A stretch of DNA of 64,000 bases from Acinetobacter kanungonis (GTDB taxonomy: Bacteria; Pseudomonadota; Gammaproteobacteria; Pseudomonadales; Moraxellaceae): contig NZ_JAACKC010000004.1 of assembly GCF_009939195.1 (NCBI RefSeq), positions 388,541-452,540 on the forward strand. The letters are read 5' to 3'. Positions 29,080-37,444 of this stretch are shown in pieces (position 1 is the stretch's first letter; each line of letters starts with the position of its first letter). The position numbers and the translations under genes are program-made. The notes beneath the pieces are model-generated. The model was not told the origin of the DNA. It ran no database searches and saw only the letters and a list, made by a program, of their open reading frames with translations.

Positions 29080-29487
29080 TTTTACACCTTTTTCTGTTAT
29101 GGCATCTCCCTATAGTTATACCGTGATCTGTATTGAATAAAATACAAAACAGCATATTGAAACAAAGACGCTACAGAATGTTGCGCAGGTGAATTGATCT
29201 TCAATCCTTGGCTTTATCTCTGCAAGTCATCTGGCTTACTGCACCCTCAATACCCTGTCATCTGGAGCATCTGAATCCTCTGTTCTTCAAACTTTGTTTC
29301 CTATTTTTAAGCTTTAGATGTAGAGATAGAAAAGCCTGAGGTTTTCTTGTTGGCTGTTATTTTTATTTGCCCTTGCGCTAAAGTCTGATGGATTTGCAAA
29401 GAATTCACGCAATCCCTTATGCAACTTTGCAGCAACTAAGGTAAAATCAATGCCCTTGCATTAACTACGAATGAGAGAGTTATATCC
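29080..29487. other. Divergent intergenic region before metG
   Basis: About 400 bases with promoters for the helical protein gene (minus) and metG (plus). I see no T-box, riboswitch-like fold or small ORF that I could support. Confidence 0.4.
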
Positions 29488-31548
29488 GTGCGCAATATTT
29501 TAGTCACTAACGCCCTTCCATACGCCAATGGTCCGATCCATATGGGTCACCTACTCGGTTATATCCAAGCAGATATCTGGGTTCGCGCCATGCGTGCAAT
29601 GGGACATGATGTGACTTATGTCTGTGCGGATGATGCTCACGGTACGGCAATCATGTTGCGTGCTGAAGCCAACGGCATTAGCCCAGAACAACAAATTGCC
29701 AATGTGCAAAAAGAACACATTCGTGACTTTGACGGTTTTGGTGTGCACTTTGACCACTATGATTCAACCCATAGCGACACCAACCGTGCCCGTGCTTCTG
29801 AAATTTATGTCAAAAACCGCGAAGCAGGCAACATTGCAGTTCGCCCAGTTTCACAATTGTTTGATCCTGAAAAAGGCATGTTCCTGTCTGACCGTTTCAT
29901 TAAAGGCACTTGCCCGAAATGTAAGGCGGAAGATCAATATGGCGATTCATGTGAAGTGTGCGGTACGACTTACAACGCTACTGAATTGTTGAATCCGAAA
30001 TCGACTTTAAGCGGTGCGACACCAGTCGAGAAATCTTCTGACCACTACTTCTTTAAATTGCCAAACTTTGGTGAATATTTACAGAAGTGGACCCGTGATG
30101 AAGGTCGTTTACCTGTTTCCATTGCCAACAAATTAGATGAATGGTTTGAAGCAGGTTTGGCAGATTGGGATATTTCTCGTGATGCGCCTTATTTCGGTTT
30201 TGAAATTCCAGATGCACCAAACAAATATTTCTACGTTTGGGTTGATGCCCCGATTGGTTATATGTCAAGTTTTGAAAACTACATTAAAACCAAACGTCCT
30301 GAACTCAGCTTTGATGATTTCTGGAAAAAAGATTCTAAAAATGAAGTTTATCACTTCATTGGTAAGGACATTGTTTACTTCCACGCGTTGTTCTGGCCTG
30401 CAATGCTTGAAGGTGCCAACTACCGTACCCCATCGGGTTTATTCGTGAATGGTTTCTTGACCGTGAATGGTCAGAAGATGTCGAAATCTCGCGGTACCTT
30501 CATTAAAGCTGAAACTTATTTACAGCACTTAAACCCTGAATATTTACGTTACTACTTCGCATCTAAACTTTCGGACAAAGTTGAAGATTCAGACTTGAAC
30601 CTTGATGACTTCGTACAAAAAGTGAATTCGGACTTGGTCGGTAAAGTAGTAAACATTGCCAGCCGTTGTGCAAAATTCATTAATACCAAGTTTGATAACA
30701 AGTTATCTGCAACATGTGCGGAGCCTGAATTGGTACAAAGCTTTATTGATGCAGGCGATTCGATTGCCAAAGCCTATGAAGCTCGCGAATTCTCGACTGC
30801 GATTCGTGAAATCATGGCGCTTGCGGATAAAGCCAACCAGTACATTGATGAGAAAAAGCCTTGGGCTTTAGCGAAAATTGAGGGCGAAGAACAGCAAGTT
30901 CTCGATGTATGTTCTGTGGGTATTAACCTATTCCGTCAATTGGCGGTGTACTTAGCGCCTGTCCTTCCGACTTTAGCGGCTCAAGTACAAGACTTCTTGA
31001 AGTTAGATCGCTTTGACTTTGCATCAGCAAAAACTGCATTAGTGGATCATGAAATTGCATTGTTCCAACCATTAATGCAACGTGTAGACCCTAAAGCGGT
31101 TGCTGCAATGGTGGATGCATCTAAAGACTCTTTAGCTGCGCCTGCTGCTGAACCTGTAAAAGCTGAAAAGAAAAAAGAAAAGAAAGCCGAGAAAAAGCCT
31201 GAGCCTAAAGTCGGTGAAGCGGAAATTATTGGCATTGAAGACTTTATGAAGGTTGACCTTCGTGTTGCTGAAGTTTTAGAAGCGGCAACGGTTGAAGGTT
31301 CGGATAAACTTCTTCAATTGACTTTAAACGTTGGTGAAGCTGAACCGCGTAACGTGTTTAGTGGTATTCGTGAGTTTTACCAACCAGAAGACTTAAAAGG
31401 CAAATTGGTGGTGATGGTGGCGAACCTTGCGCCACGTAAGATGCGTTTTGGTATTTCTAACGGGATGGTACTTGCAGCGGGTAATGGCGAAGGTGTTTGG
31501 GTAATTTCACCTGAATCTGGCGCTAAAGCTGGTGATAAAGTTTCTTAA
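29488..31548 (+). CDS. metG: Methionyl-tRNA synthetase
   Basis: Class I synthetase of 686 residues that charges elongator and initiator tRNA-Met. HIGH-type motif PIHMGHLLG at residues 16-24, KMSKS at 330-334, and a four-Cys zinc knuckle ([17 protein letters not shown]) near 143-159. An Ala/Lys/Glu-rich linker around residue 560 leads to a C-terminal tRNA-binding OB-fold ([15 protein letters not shown] onward), as in dimeric bacterial MetG. The start is GTG ([15 protein letters not shown]) with GAGAGAG upstream. A perfect hairpin terminator lies 21 bases after the stop. Confidence 0.96.
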   Translation: MRNILVTNALPYANGPIHMGHLLGYIQADIWVRAMRAMGHDVTYVCADDAHGTAIMLRAEANGISPEQQIANVQKEHIRDFDGFGVHFDHYDSTHSDTNRARASEIYVKNREAGNIAVRPVSQLFDPEKGMFLSDRFIKGTCPKCKAEDQYGDSCEVCGTTYNATELLNPKSTLSGATPVEKSSDHYFFKLPNFGEYLQKWTRDEGRLPVSIANKLDEWFEAGLADWDISRDAPYFGFEIPDAPNKYFYVWVDAPIGYMSSFENYIKTKRPELSFDDFWKKDSKNEVYHFIGKDIVYFHALFWPAMLEGANYRTPSGLFVNGFLTVNGQKMSKSRGTFIKAETYLQHLNPEYLRYYFASKLSDKVEDSDLNLDDFVQKVNSDLVGKVVNIASRCAKFINTKFDNKLSATCAEPELVQSFIDAGDSIAKAYEAREFSTAIREIMALADKANQYIDEKKPWALAKIEGEEQQVLDVCSVGINLFRQLAVYLAPVLPTLAAQVQDFLKLDRFDFASAKTALVDHEIALFQPLMQRVDPKAVAAMVDASKDSLAAPAAEPVKAEKKKEKKAEKKPEPKVGEAEIIGIEDFMKVDLRVAEVLEAATVEGSDKLLQLTLNVGEAEPRNVFSGIREFYQPEDLKGKLVVMVANLAPRKMRFGISNGMVLAAGNGEGVWVISPESGAKAGDKVS

Positions 31549-31569
31549 GTAGACTATTAATTTTTTATA

Positions 31570-31606
31570 TTAATCAAAGAGCACCCTGCTCTTTGATTAA
31601 TTTATT
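31570..31606. terminator. Terminator between metG and the defence operon
   Basis: A 14-bp perfect stem TTAATCAAAGAGCA / TGCTCTTTGATTAA with loop CCC and AT-rich flanks. It can end both metG and the converging two-gene operon. Confidence 0.85.
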
Positions 31607-31607
31607 T

Positions 31608-32219
31608 CTAATAAAATGAAATATCTTTATTTATATCAGTACCTTTTTGTACTAAAGAAATCCTTCCCACACTTTTTCTATCAGTAAAATAAGCACCAGA
31701 TAGCTCTAATGTTTGTGCATTATTAAAATTTATTCTACGAATATCAAAAATTGTCATGCCTGTATAGATACTCCAAGAAGGCGTTTTAGGGATGGATCTA
31801 TACAAATAGAAAAGTTTTGATGTCCCATGAATATGGGATGGGGTTGCTTCTAGTGTCTCTGATTTAGAAGTTTCAGTATGAATATTAATTTGAGTATTTG
31901 AAAGGGTTTGAATAATTGTTGCTCTAACATGGATTTCTAAATTATTTTCAGTTGTAATTTTTCCCTCCCAATGACCATTCAAGTCTGGATATAAACTTTT
32001 ATTAAACCAACCTATTAAGCCCCATATTAGTCTACTAATTGTACTGTTGCTCAATAAAAAAATTATGAAAAGGCAAACCCAAGGTGCGATTGTAATAAGC
32101 CGATAAAATGATATTGGCTTATAAATATAGCTAACTCCATAGTAAATACATAAACTAACAATAATTGTAATAGTTACAATATATTTAATTAATGAGTAAA
32201 TATTAATTATTTTACCCAT
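31608..32219 (-). CDS. optE: Panoptes effector OptE-like: two-transmembrane beta-rich (2TM-beta, Cap15-like) protein
   Basis: 203 residues. Two transmembrane helices lie at about 12-33 and 38-58, followed by a short amphipathic link and a beta-strand-rich cytoplasmic domain opening with the hallmark YPDLNGHWEG (77-86). This is the SMODS-associated 2TM beta-strand-rich effector architecture known from Cap15 in CBASS, where cyclic nucleotide binding controls oligomerisation and membrane disruption. Here the partner upstream is not a CD-NTase but a minimal CRISPR polymerase; that pairing defines Panoptes, in which the nucleotide is reported to keep the effector inactive. The start codon is 3 bases after the polymerase stop, with AAAGGGA about 8 bases upstream inside the polymerase gene. 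Strongly AT-rich. Confidence 0.82.
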   Translation of the reverse strand: MGKIINIYSLIKYIVTITIIVSLCIYYGVSYIYKPISFYRLITIAPWVCLFIIFLLSNSTISRLIWGLIGWFNKSLYPDLNGHWEGKITTENNLEIHVRATIIQTLSNTQINIHTETSKSETLEATPSHIHGTSKLFYLYRSIPKTPSWSIYTGMTIFDIRRINFNNAQTLELSGAYFTDRKSVGRISLVQKGTDINKDISFY

Positions 32220-32222
32220 ATG

Positions 32223-32591
32223 TTATCCCTTTAAATCATTGTAGCTATGGACACGATCTTTCCCATGACTTTTGGCAGACAATAATGCGATATAAGATTC
32301 ACGCATGCTTGCGCCGACGCCCATAGAAAAAGTTATTTCATTACCTATAAAAGCCTTTATCTCATCGAATAATTCAAATTCATCTATTTGTACATTGTCT
32401 ATGAATCCCGCGACACCATCTGCTGCACAGAACATAATTGTAAAACCAATATTTGATAAAAAATCAGCAATTTGATGAGTTTTATGATTAACTAGACAGT
32501 TGATTTCCTTCAGGCTATCCATGTCATTATTTAAATAAGAAGCAGTTATTTTTTGCCCAATATCATCACCATCAATACTTATAAAGAACAT
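32223..32591 (-). CDS. optS: Panoptes polymerase OptS-like: minimal CRISPR polymerase (mCpol)
   Basis: 122 residues, a stand-alone Cas10/GGDEF-like palm domain and nothing else. Motif I with metal-binding Asp is ISIDGDDIG (D7, D9, D10). The turn that is GGDD or GGDEF in relatives reads CAADG with D58. The C-terminal SMGVGA (89-94) and AKSHGKDRV (106-114) blocks match the conserved tail of the palm fold. mCpol enzymes are known to make cyclic oligonucleotides; in Panoptes this signal inhibits the membrane effector until phage sponge proteins remove it. The next gene is the matching 2TM-beta effector. Diguanylate cyclase is an alternative by fold, but size, DGDDIG motif and partner argue against it. 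Confidence 0.85.
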   Translation of the reverse strand: MFFISIDGDDIGQKITASYLNNDMDSLKEINCLVNHKTHQIADFLSNIGFTIMFCAADGVAGFIDNVQIDEFELFDEIKAFIGNEITFSMGVGASMRESYIALLSAKSHGKDRVHSYNDLKG

Positions 32592-32968
32592 AATATATCT
32601 GTGTTAAAAATTTCTATAGAAGATATTTTAAAGATAGCAAATTTTTAATTTTTATTAAATATCAAATATTTCAACCTCAGTTTTCCTAATCACTAAAACT
32701 AAATAAAAAAAGCCTCAATCAAAAAATAAATTGACTTGTAAAGATTAATAAATAAACTACTTATTTCTGCACTGTTTCGCTCTAATTTTATCAATATTTA
32801 AGCCTTTTTGACTTCCCTCGTTGCTCCAATCCAACAACAAAAAAGGGGCACTGATTACCACTAATATCAATCAAAAATAGCAATTCATCTTGAGGTAAAA
32901 GGTATTCAACTCATCTAACAGCAACACTAGAAAAATGTCACTGTCAGATCAAGTCTTAATGCATATAT
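32592..32968. other. AT-rich gap upstream of the mCpol gene
   Basis: About 375 very AT-rich bases between the DUF805 gene and the mCpol gene, both on the minus strand. No ORF with a ribosome binding site, no tRNA and no clear attachment repeat. It probably carries the defence operon promoter and marks the edge of the acquired segment. Confidence 0.5.
32613..32640 (-). promoter_or_regulatory. Candidate sigma-70 promoter of the mCpol-effector operon
   Basis: On the minus strand TTGCTA is followed after 16 bases by TATAGA, ending 21 bases before the mCpol ATG. The resulting leader would be short and has no good Shine-Dalgarno sequence, hinting at weak translation of the polymerase. AT-rich context makes chance matches likely. 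Confidence 0.35.
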
Positions 32969-33580
32969 TTACTTCGCTGGCTCTCCCCATTGGTTCGATT
33001 CAGGCTTGGTTTCCATTACAGACCAAATCAACAATGGAATAAGCCCAATAATGGTCAGTGCCAACAGCATCCACCAACCTGAACGGTTCACATCATGCAA
33101 ACGACGTGCGCCAACAGCAAGAGATGGCAATAAAAAGAACAATGAAAGTAAGCCAGAAATTGCATCTATACCAGCGTCACTCACGCCTATAATTGCCAAA
33201 CTTATTCCCAGAATCAGTCCAATTAAAATTTGGAACAAATAAAAATACCAATATTCTTTACGGCGCGCTCGCCCTGAAAAATTGACGTAATTTTTTAAAC
33301 ATTTCATTGACCAGTCGAAGAAACCAAAATTTTCTTCGGCTTGTAACTGTTCGGAATGTGCATTATTTACTGCTGAAAAAGCGGGTTGGCGAGCAAATGC
33401 CATCACATAAATACTAACAGCCTGATTTAAATCATTGACTGAAAAATCGACATATTGCCCACGTGCGGGAGAGGTTTGGTCTTTCCACTCTGAACCAAAG
33501 AAGCTATAGCGCTTACCATCGTCCCCTTGAATCACACCTTCATTAATCTGGAAGTTAAAATCTGCTAATGTACCTTTCAT
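32969..33580 (-). CDS. DUF805 family membrane protein with N-terminal domain
   Basis: About 203 residues. Residues 1-60 form a soluble domain beginning MKGTLADFNFQIN with GDDGKRYSFFGSEWK, a small cold-shock-like or OB-type beta segment often fused in this family. The DUF805 part begins near WSMKCLKNYVNFSGRARRKEYWYF and carries four hydrophobic helices with the signature RRLHDVNRSGWWMLL. Function unknown. The ATG at 33580 is chosen because GGAA lies 8 bases upstream; an in-frame TTG at 33604 is the alternative. Confidence 0.78.
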   Translation of the reverse strand: MKGTLADFNFQINEGVIQGDDGKRYSFFGSEWKDQTSPARGQYVDFSVNDLNQAVSIYVMAFARQPAFSAVNNAHSEQLQAEENFGFFDWSMKCLKNYVNFSGRARRKEYWYFYLFQILIGLILGISLAIIGVSDAGIDAISGLLSLFFLLPSLAVGARRLHDVNRSGWWMLLALTIIGLIPLLIWSVMETKPESNQWGEPAK

Positions 33581-33692
33581 TATAAAGTTCCAATTGATAT
33601 TCAATATTTTATTGTTGGAAATGCCATCATACTGGAACAGTGTATTTTTCTAAAATATATTCCTGTAACCAATTCTTAAATGACTATATAAA

Positions 33693-33724
33693 TAAAAATA
33701 GCCCTCATGCGAGGACTATTTAAA
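33693..33724 (-). terminator. Terminator after the broken DUF1254/DUF1214 gene
   Basis: On the minus strand AAATAGTCCTC pairs with GAGGGCTATTT (one G-T pair) around the loop GCAT and is followed by TTATT. It lies 28 bases beyond the last stop of the pseudogene. Confidence 0.65.
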
Positions 33725-33751
33725 AAGATTTTTAAGTAAAATCAGTTAGGC

Positions 33752-35057
33752 TTATTTCACCACTTGCACGACTGGCATTGGGTATTTGCCGTCTTGAATT
33801 GCCTTATCTGGACCGTACATACGTAAAATGATGTAGCAGTCTTTGTTTGGAATTGGCAAGTAGTTCGGATTGTTGGCATTGGCTTTTTCATCTGAACTGA
33901 GTTCAATGGTGTACATACCGTCTGCACCTGGTTTAAGGGTACGGTCACCACGGCTATGACGGTTCATTTTATTGTGTGCCATGAGTCGGTCATCCGAACC
34001 ATAAACGGTAAATGACCAGAACTAGCTCACGTTTGGTGCTTTGAAATGAATTTTGTATTTCTTCCCATTGGAACCGTTAATTTTTTTACCGTCTGAACCC
34101 ACTTCAGTTTTTAAGTAAACGGTTTCATCTGGTGGTAAGCCCCATTGACCTAAATATGTACCTTCTGCAAATAGATCACGTTGTGCATCGCCCAGTTGTG
34201 CACGTATACCCAGTAATTTACCTGCATTGGTCATTTTCGGAGCAAGATCGATAATATGTTGCATACCGAGCTTTTCACCCACTTTTGCAGCAGCGAGTTG
34301 CTCTTGTGTTAACTTATAATTACATGGCGCAATTCCCATCGCCTTGTATTGGCTCACCCATTTCTTATCTGCTTCCGCCATGGTGCCTTCACACAACATG
34401 AAGTTGACGCGCTCTAACCAAGAGGTTTTTGCAGGGTCTGGATAAGTTCTGACTTTTTGCTCTGGTCCCGCGACACCTAAATATTCAGATAAGGTACGAA
34501 TGTTCCATTGGTCCATATAGTTGAGGGCTTTTTTCTCATCTTCTTTGCCCGTCGCCATAATACGACCCATCATTTTCTGCAAATCAGAATCGACATAAAT
34601 CACTTCATCTACACTGTCTGGGACTGTGCCTTTCCAGTTTTTAAGCGCGAACATGAAACGACCACCTTTGGTGCCACGGGTACGCGCACCAATCATCGCG
34701 GTAGTCTAGTGTCCCATGTCCATAGTGTGCAGAATCCAGTAACGACCTTGGTCAAAATCTGGAATACTCACAATCACAAGTTCAGCGCCCAGGTCTAACC
34801 AGCCCATTAAATGCAGGGTATCGTTATTGATGGTGGGGGGTGCGGTATAGGTATCGTCTGCGATATGGCGAATGTTTTGGAAACGGTTTAAGGGAGTTTT
34901 GGTTTCTACTGCCGTTTCATAGAAAAATTTATAGGCTTCATCTATTGAATAGCCGTACAGATAAGCATCTTCTGCTAATTTATCGGGAATTGCTGCATTG
35001 GACATTGTGCTTACTGCTCCAAGCATCATAAGGGAAAGAAGTGCTGTTTTTTTTCAT
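33752..35057 (-). pseudogene. Broken DUF1254/DUF1214 family secreted protein
   Basis: One reading frame covers a complete two-domain protein but is interrupted three times. An N-terminal DUF1254 part (DKLAEDAYLYGYSIDEAYKF, then GWLDLGAELVIVSIPDF) runs to an in-frame TAG at 34706-34708. The middle (AMIGARTRGTKGGRF onward) continues to a second TAG at 34022-34024. The rest (FWSFTVYGSDD, then YIILRMYGP) is the typical DUF1214 end. The signal peptide is in another frame: a run of eight A after ATG at 35055-35057 would have to be seven to give MKKTALLSLMMLGAVSTM in frame. Homologues are periplasmic proteins of unclear function. Three lesions make a sequencing artefact unlikely. Confidence 0.85.
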
Positions 35058-35431
35058 GTTATCGCTTTTGTGTTATAAATTTTATATTATTTTTATCACT
35101 TTTTAATCTCGCTTTCACTAGGTTTTTCGCTTGATTTTCAAACATAAATTAAAAAAATATTCACTCGTAAAAACAGCACTTTATATAAAACTATGCGCTG
35201 AGGTGTGATGCTTGGTTTTTTAAGTCCTCTTCATTTTGAAATGGGTAATATTCACGGGCTGGCTTTATCTGCTTGAAAAATCTTTTTTTAAAATTCAACA
35301 CTCTGGTCAGTCACGTATATTGAGTGAATACGAATAAAAAAGGCCTATTCATTCCGACAATGTCATTGAATGAATAAGCCTTGGGCAATGTTTAGCTGTA
35401 ACACAACGCTCAGGAAAATAATTTGAAACGC
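35058..35431. other. Intergenic region upstream of the pseudogene
   Basis: About 375 AT-rich bases between the aldolase stop and the pseudogene start. It contains the aldolase terminator near 35335-35384; otherwise only possible promoter sequence for the broken gene. Confidence 0.45.
35335..35384 (-). terminator. Terminator of the class II aldolase gene
   Basis: On the minus strand AAGGCTTATTCATTC pairs imperfectly with GAATGAATAGGCCTT (one bulge on each side), followed by a T-run. It lies 48 bases after the aldolase stop. Confidence 0.75.
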
Positions 35432-36223
35432 TTAAGAGCAATATTCTTCGCGTTGATGCTCAATTAAAGACAGTGCTGCATTCCATGCTTTCAGCATCAC
35501 CATCTCAATGATTTCACCTTCAAATTGCTGCGTGGTGTGTTGACGCACGGCTTCGGAAGGAAGATGTAATTCTGCGCCTCCTGCCATGGCTTTAATTTGC
35601 GCTTGGCAAGCACGCTCTAGGAAGTAAATTTCGTGGAAAGCACGTTGAATGCTATCACCTGTCGATAACAAACCATGATTACGTAAAATCATGACGCGGT
35701 TTTGTCCCAAGTCTTTGACTAGACGCTCACGTTCTTCGGTCAACAGTGCCACGCCTTCATATTCGTGGTAGCTGACTTTGTTATAAAACTTCAAAGCATG
35801 TTGTGACAGTGGCAACAAACCGTGTTTTTGTGCAGAAACCGCAATCCCATCCGCAGTATGGGTATGAATCACGCAGTGCACATCTTTACGTGCATCATGA
35901 ATGGCTGAGTGAATCACGAAGCCCGCCGTATTGACCATTTTTCCTTGATCATACTCCGCAACAATTTTGCCTTCATAATCAATTTTCACCAAATGCGAAG
36001 CCGTCATTTTTTCAAACGGAATGCCATACTGATTAATCAGGAAATGCCCTTCTTCGCCCGGTACACGCAAGCTGATATGGGTATCAATTAAATCCGTCAT
36101 GCGGAAATGCGCAATTAGGCGATATAAACCTGCCAGTTGGCAGCGTGCTTCCCATTCGGTTTCAGACACAACTTCTTTAAGACTTTGCAGGGCTTGTAAA
36201 CTTGTCATCAATGAATCCTTCAT
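35432..36223 (-). CDS. Class II aldolase/adducin family protein
   Basis: A 263-residue cytoplasmic protein of the zinc-dependent class II aldolase/adducin fold. Features: LAGLYRLIAHFRMTDLIDTHISLR, the metal-binding pair in VHCVIHTHTADGIAVS, LRNHGLLSTGDSI, and the helix HEIYFLERACQAQIKA. Family members cleave or dehydrate sugar phosphates and hydroxy-acids; this longer adducin-like branch (about 260 residues) has mostly uncharacterised substrates. Two ATGs are possible: 36223, or 36208, which has AAGGA about 9 bases upstream. No operon partner. Confidence 0.82.
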   Translation of the reverse strand: MKDSLMTSLQALQSLKEVVSETEWEARCQLAGLYRLIAHFRMTDLIDTHISLRVPGEEGHFLINQYGIPFEKMTASHLVKIDYEGKIVAEYDQGKMVNTAGFVIHSAIHDARKDVHCVIHTHTADGIAVSAQKHGLLPLSQHALKFYNKVSYHEYEGVALLTEERERLVKDLGQNRVMILRNHGLLSTGDSIQRAFHEIYFLERACQAQIKAMAGGAELHLPSEAVRQHTTQQFEGEIIEMVMLKAWNAALSLIEHQREEYCS

Positions 36224-36740
36224 TTTTTTCCATTATTGTTGAACCACCTCACGGCATCATTCCGTGAAGTTACCGTTTTTCCATAAACGCGATCATATGG
36301 CTTAGGGGCTATCGTGATCAGTTTTTTAGTATTGCTCACGAGCAAATACTTCAAAATGAGAAGCATATCCATGCACCACATAGAGCAAAGAATTTAAAAC
36401 TTTACTCAAGCCTTGTTGGTGAACTTAGCGCAGCATTTCCAAATGCTCAATGTCATTTTCATCCACCTCTAAGCTTAGGTATTGCAAGATTTGACAGTAA
36501 ATAATGTGATTTCTGCAAAAGATTCCGACTAAATTGCAGTTCTAGTGCAGGTTCAGTTGGTGAAGCTTAATTTCCTAACGTTTCTTCGCCTCTAGCTCGA
36601 TTGCCAAACTTTCCATTTTTAATTGATATGGAAACTGCTTAGTTTTCTTTATCGGGCATTAGAAATGTGCACGTTTGTTTCAAAAATAAAGGGGGGGGGG
36701 GTGAACCAAAGTGATTCAATACACGAATAAGTCTTTTAGA
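36224..36740. other. 517-base gap with a G11 tract and possible decayed coding sequence
   Basis: No intact gene. An 11-base G run occupies 36691-36701, very unusual in this AT-rich context. On the minus strand one frame from about 36680 to 36325 reads protein-like segments (for example KKTKQFPYQLKMESLAIELE and GLSKVLNSLLYVVHGYASHF) separated by stop codons, and part of a second frame also looks coding. This could be the relic of a dead gene, but I cannot name the family and chance is possible. Confidence 0.4.
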
Positions 36741-37439
36741 TTAAGCTTCAAAACGCAGCCCTAAGCCTGCGATGGTGTGAATATATTTTGGGGTCAATGC
36801 CGAATCGCCTATTTTTGTTCTTAGCTTTTTGACCAGAATGCGTAAATAATGCGTGTCTTCTTCGTGAGTACTACCCCAAAGCTCCGTCATAATTTGCTTT
36901 TGTGGCACGATTTTGCCTTGATGACGAATTAATAAAGCCAATAATTGAAATTCTTTTTTGGTGAGTAGAATGTCTTGATTTGCCATTTTGACACTATGTT
37001 CAGCCACATCGACCCATAACTGACCATCATCAAATACCACATTCTGTGCAGCTTGTTGTGGTTTGTTGCGGAACATGACCCGAATACGGGCAGAAAGCTC
37101 CTGAATACTAAAGGGCTTAGTGACATAGTCATTTGCACCTGCATCTAATAACATAATTTTTTGTTGTTCATCAGGACGAGCAGACAGCACAATCACGGGG
37201 GCCTCTGACCATTGTCTCAGCTCTTTCAGTACCTCTTGTCCGTCTAAGTCGGGTAAACCCAAATCTAAAATCACCACATCGGCTCCACGTGAAGCCAAAA
37301 TTTCCAGCCCCTGCATGCCATTCTCGGCAATCAGCACTTGATAGCCCTGCGCTCGAAAAGCAATGTCGAGAAACTTTCGAATCTGTGGTTCATCATCAAT
37401 AATTAAAATTGAACCTTGAAGTGGGCTGGAGTGTGGCAT
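36741..37439 (-). CDS. kdpE: KdpE, response regulator of potassium-transport operon
   Basis: OmpR/PhoB-type regulator of 232 residues: receiver domain with DD at 15-16, phospho-acceptor D59 (VILDLGLPDLDG) and the Lys in DYVTKPFS; a winged-helix DNA-binding domain in the C-terminal half (LLTKKEFQLLALLIRHQG, then HYLRILVKKLR). It activates kdp transcription when phosphorylated by KdpD. It is the last gene of the operon, 5 bases after kdpD. No clear terminator follows; a G11 tract lies 40 bases downstream. Confidence 0.95.
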   Translation of the reverse strand: MPHSSPLQGSILIIDDEPQIRKFLDIAFRAQGYQVLIAENGMQGLEILASRGADVVILDLGLPDLDGQEVLKELRQWSEAPVIVLSARPDEQQKIMLLDAGANDYVTKPFSIQELSARIRVMFRNKPQQAAQNVVFDDGQLWVDVAEHSVKMANQDILLTKKEFQLLALLIRHQGKIVPQKQIMTELWGSTHEEDTHYLRILVKKLRTKIGDSALTPKYIHTIAGLGLRFEA

Positions 37440-37444
37440 AAATC

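Noticed and set aside
28806-29140. Two plus-strand ORFs opposite the helical protein gene
   Set aside because: Shadows created by the low-complexity Ala/Lys/Glu repeats of the minus-strand gene.
31608-32591. CBASS operon
   Set aside because: The effector is Cap15-like, but there is no CD-NTase gene; the partner is an mCpol domain, so Panoptes fits better.
32223-32591. Diguanylate cyclase (GGDEF) reading of the 122-residue protein
   Set aside because: No GGDEF loop, far too short for the usual GGDEF domain, DGDDIG start typical of mCpol, and a 2TM-beta effector as neighbour.
33752-35057. Programmed amber readthrough (for example pyrrolysine)
   Set aside because: A frameshift in the signal peptide also exists and there is no sign of special tRNA or insertion elements; simple decay explains all three lesions.
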